Shown here in pieces: positions 61,571-64,000 of a stretch of 64,000 nt of DNA; positions within the stretch are counted from its first letter, which is position 1, and each line of letters starts with the position of its first letter. Source of the stretch: Ideonella sp. (GTDB lineage: Bacteria > Pseudomonadota > Gammaproteobacteria > Burkholderiales > Burkholderiaceae_C); NCBI GenBank assembly GCA_015075165.1, contig JABTUY010000006.1:1-64000 (forward strand), given 5' to 3'. The position numbers and the translations under genes were made by a program. Under the pieces are notes generated by a model. The model was not told the origin of the DNA, searched no databases, and saw only the letters and a list, made by a program, of their open reading frames with translations.

Positions 61571-63436
61571 TCAGCGCGCGAGCTTGCGCTCGATCTGCTC
61601 CTTGGTGGTGCGCAGCTGCGACGGCAGCCGTGCGGCGAGCTGCTGGAACAGCTCGTCGTGCAGTTGCAGCTCCTGCTTCCACGCGGCGTGGTCGATCGAG
61701 GTCACTGCCGCGAACTGCTCGAGCGAGAACGGCAGGCCGTCCCAGTTGAGGTCTTCGTAGCGCGGGCTGATGCCGAACAGGTGCTCGACGCCGGCCGCGC
61801 GGCCTTCGACGCGATCGAGCATCCACTTCAGCACGCGCATGTTGTCGCCGTAGCCGGGCCAGACGAACTTGCCGTCGGCGCCCTTGCGGAACCAGTTGAC
61901 GCAGAAGATCCGCGGCTGCTTCACGCCGGCGGCCTGCAGTCTCGCGCCGGTGGCGAGCCAGTGGTTGAAGTAGTCGCCCATGTGGTAGCCGGTGAACGGC
62001 AGCATCGCGAACGGATCGCGCCGCACGGCGCCGTTGCCGCCGGCCATCGCCGCGGTGGTTTCGCTGCCCATCGTGGCGGCCATGTACACGCCCTCGTGCC
62101 AGCTGCGCGCCTCGGTCACCAGCGGCACGGTGGTGGAGCGGCGACCGCCGAAGATGAAGGCATCGATCGCCACGCCCGCGGGGTTGTCCCATTCGGGGTC
62201 GAGCGCGGGGTTGTTCGTCGCCGCCACGGTGAAGCGCGAGTTCGGATGTGCCGCCTTGGCACCGGTCTCTTTCGCGATCGCCGGTGTCCAGTCGTGGCCC
62301 TGCCAGTCGGTGAGGTGCGCCGGGACGGTGTCGGTCATGCCTTCCCACCAGACATCGCCGTCGTCGGTGAGCGCGACGTTGGTGAAGATCACGTCGCGCT
62401 TCAACGACGCCATGCAGTTCGGGTTGGTCTTCTCGTTGGTGCCCGGCGCGACGCCGAAGTAGCCCGACTCGGGGTTGATCGCCACCAGGCGCCCGTCCTT
62501 GCCGGGCTTGATCCACGCGATGTCGTCGCCGATCGTGGTGACCTTCCAACCGGCGAACGCCTTCGGCGGCACCAGCATCGCGAAGTTGGTCTTGCCGCAG
62601 GCGCTCGGAAAGGCGGCGGCGACGTGGTACTTCTTGCCGGTGGGCGACGTGACGCCCAGGATCAGCATGTGCTCGGCCAGCCAGCCCTGGTCGCGGCCCA
62701 TCGTCGAGGCGATGCGCAGCGCGAAACACTTCTTGCCGAGCAGCGCGTTGCCGCCGTAGCCCGAGCCGTAGCTCCAGATCTCGCGGGTCTCGGGGTAGTG
62801 CACGATGTACTTGGTCGCGTTGCTCGGCCAGGCCACGTCGCGCTGGCCGGGCGCCAGCGGCGCGCCGACGCTGTGCACGCACGGCACGAACTCGCCGTCG
62901 GAGCCGAGCACGTCGAACACCGCGCGGCCCATGCGCGTCATGATGCGCATGTTGACCGCCACGTACGCCGAGTCGGACAGCTCGACGCCGATGTGCGCGA
63001 TCGGCGAGCCGATCGGGCCCATCGAGAACGGCACCACGTACATCGTGCGGCCGCGCATGCAGCCCTTGAACAACGCCCGCTCGCCGGTTTCGAGCAGCGA
63101 GCGCATCTCGTGCGGATCGACCCAGTTGTTGGTCGGGCCGGCGTCGTCCTTGCGCTGGCTGCAGATGAAGGTGCGGTTCTCGACCCGCGCCACGTCGCTC
63201 GGGTCACTCAGCGCAAGATAGCTGTTCGGACGCAGCGCCGGGTTCAGCCGCTTGAAGGTGCCGGCATCGACCAGGTGCTGGCACAGGCGGTCGTACTCGG
63301 CCTGCGAGCCGTCGCACCAGTAGACATCTTGCGCCTCGGTCAGTGCCGCCATGCGCGCCACCCATTCGAGCAGGCGCCGGTGCTTGACGTAGGCCGGTGC
63401 GTTCAGGCGCACCCCTTCCATGCGGGGGACGTTCAT
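61571..63436 (-). CDS. pckG: phosphoenolpyruvate carboxykinase (GTP)
   Basis: 621 residues from ATG 63436, matching the family length of about 600–620. The P-loop-like kinase motif is [14 protein letters not shown]. Further PEPCK-GTP hallmarks are [30 protein letters not shown] and [12 protein letters not shown]. It converts oxaloacetate to PEP in gluconeogenesis. The frame is open upstream to 63739, but that sequence has no family match. Confidence 0.97.
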   Translation of the reverse strand: MNVPRMEGVRLNAPAYVKHRRLLEWVARMAALTEAQDVYWCDGSQAEYDRLCQHLVDAGTFKRLNPALRPNSYLALSDPSDVARVENRTFICSQRKDDAGPTNNWVDPHEMRSLLETGERALFKGCMRGRTMYVVPFSMGPIGSPIAHIGVELSDSAYVAVNMRIMTRMGRAVFDVLGSDGEFVPCVHSVGAPLAPGQRDVAWPSNATKYIVHYPETREIWSYGSGYGGNALLGKKCFALRIASTMGRDQGWLAEHMLILGVTSPTGKKYHVAAAFPSACGKTNFAMLVPPKAFAGWKVTTIGDDIAWIKPGKDGRLVAINPESGYFGVAPGTNEKTNPNCMASLKRDVIFTNVALTDDGDVWWEGMTDTVPAHLTDWQGHDWTPAIAKETGAKAAHPNSRFTVAATNNPALDPEWDNPAGVAIDAFIFGGRRSTTVPLVTEARSWHEGVYMAATMGSETTAAMAGGNGAVRRDPFAMLPFTGYHMGDYFNHWLATGARLQAAGVKQPRIFCVNWFRKGADGKFVWPGYGDNMRVLKWMLDRVEGRAAGVEHLFGISPRYEDLNWDGLPFSLEQFAAVTSIDHAAWKQELQLHDELFQQLAARLPSQLRTTKEQIERKLAR

Positions 63437-63710
63437 CGCCGATCCAATCATCGAAGTTGCAAAACGGGTTTGGACCAACCTCGCTCGGTGCGCTGCCTCG
63501 ATCGCGCTGCGGGGCTCGGCCAAAGCCGCGGGGCCGTGGGTCGGGGGATTGCGCGTGGGCGATTCGTACTGCGGATTGCGTTGCCGGGGGCGAAAGCCCG
63601 CCGAGGGGCCCGTGGGGCCGGTCGGTGGCAGCAAATTGTCGGTGCAGTGTAAACCCGACGAAACCACCGGATGCCGGGGGGCGGACCGCAAAGCAGGTGT
63701 GACCAAAGGA
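63437..63710. other. pckG upstream region, no gene seen
   Basis: 274 bases between the tgt terminator and pckG. The pckG promoter should lie here on the minus strand, but I see no strong -35/-10 pair. GGGGCC/GGCCCC words near 63606–63620 could fold into a hairpin. No repeat of other window segments. Confidence 0.4.
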
Positions 63711-63737
63711 CGGCAAAAGCGACGGCTCGGCGCCGTC
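63711..63737 (-). terminator. intrinsic terminator of tgt overlapping its stop codon
   Basis: On the minus strand GACGGC (63737–63732) pairs with GCCGTC (63726–63721) over a 5-base loop, then GCTTTTGCCG follows. The stem begins within the TGA stop codon at 63738–63736. Confidence 0.7.
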
Positions 63738-64000
63738 ACACCCCGCGCATCCGGTCAGCCTCGAAACGCCCACGCCAGCCCGCGAAGCGCTGCTGCTCGA
63801 TCGCCTCGCGCATCTCGCGCATCAGCTGCAGGTAGAAGTGCAGGTTGTGGAGGCTCGCGAGCATCGGGCCCAGCATCTCGCCGCAGCGATCCAGGTGGTG
63901 CAGGTAGGCGCGCGAGAAGCCGCCGGCGCAGGCGTGGCAGCGGCAGGTTTCGTCGATCGGGCGCGCGTCGTCCTTGTGGCGGGCGTTGCGCAGTCGCAGG
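63736..64000 (-). CDS. tgt: queuine tRNA-ribosyltransferase, C-terminal part (5' end outside window)
   Basis: The last 87 codons are in the window. [32 protein letters not shown] carries the zinc ligands CxCxxC, and [19 protein letters not shown] is the closing helix of bacterial Tgt. The enzyme exchanges guanine 34 for preQ1 in GUN-anticodon tRNAs. It ends in a terminator that overlaps the stop codon. Confidence 0.95.
   Translation of the reverse strand, partial: LRLRNARHKDDARPIDETCRCHACAGGFSRAYLHHLDRCGEMLGPMLASLHNLHFYLQLMREMREAIEQQRFAGWRGRFEADRMRGV

Overview
The window is high-GC, densely coded bacterial DNA with strong G/C preference at third codon positions. Gene content and order point to a betaproteobacterium of the order Burkholderiales, probably in the Rubrivivax/Leptothrix/Methylibium neighbourhood. 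The clues are lplT–alr–arfB–radA adjacency, narXL–narK1K2–GHJI followed by a PpiC-type isomerase, a GTP-type PEP carboxykinase beside tgt, and GC-rich intergenic hairpin repeats. The genus is inference. There is no insertion sequence, integrase, CRISPR array or recognisable prophage; the window looks like core and soft-core chromosome.

Layout. 1–5.1 kb: 3' part of a very large RTX/cadherin-like secreted protein and a small exported protein. 5.1–14.6 kb (minus): a long operon-like run with a complete peptide-type ABC importer (dppBCDF plus a binding protein) interleaved with a DsbA/FrnE-like oxidoreductase, a Cys/Met-metabolism PLP enzyme and an amidase, behind two small ORFs and opposite a divergent LysR regulator. 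15.6–25.6 kb: aromatic aminotransferase, glutathione peroxidase, a response regulator with a C-terminal receiver, two EamA permeases, lplT, alr, arfB, radA and an ABM-fold protein. 25.7–28.7 kb: tightly overlapping YkvA-like, membrane, MBL-lipoprotein and Hsp70 (YegD-like) genes. 28.7–30.7 kb: a hemolysin III protein, ilvE and a zinc-finger protein. 30.9–44.7 kb: the respiratory nitrate reductase locus narX-narL-narK1-narK2-narG-narH-narJ-narI-ppiC, with an FNR/Dnr-like box before narX. 44.7–50.8 kb: CPBP protease, an ECF sigma / anti-sigma / FecR-peptidoglycan-binding set, an NTF2-like protein, YheT-like hydrolase, an unknown protein and a c5-type cytochrome. 51–53 kb: tRNA-Arg(CCG) followed by a GHKL ATPase with an Ig-like domain. 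53.5–59 kb: rlpA, a second hemolysin III protein, an SDR and a NitT/TauT-type ABC importer. 59–64 kb: two UspA proteins around a 70-residue protein, a metallophosphoesterase, pckG and the 3' end of tgt.

Main points of interest: (1) a structured minus-strand leader with a textbook intrinsic terminator upstream of the first uspA (59612–59745); (2) the FNR-like box whose predicted -10 element and start point fall exactly on the likely narX GTG codon, suggesting a leaderless message; (3) hairpin-dense repeats inserted between genes of the nar and dpp operons; (4) the tRNA-adjacent GHKL ATPase of unknown function; (5) an alternating two-type (AB) cadherin-like repeat in the RTX protein. No complete new multi-gene system is clearly visible. 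The dpp/amidase/lyase operon and the YkvA–MBL–YegD operon are the best multi-gene candidates.
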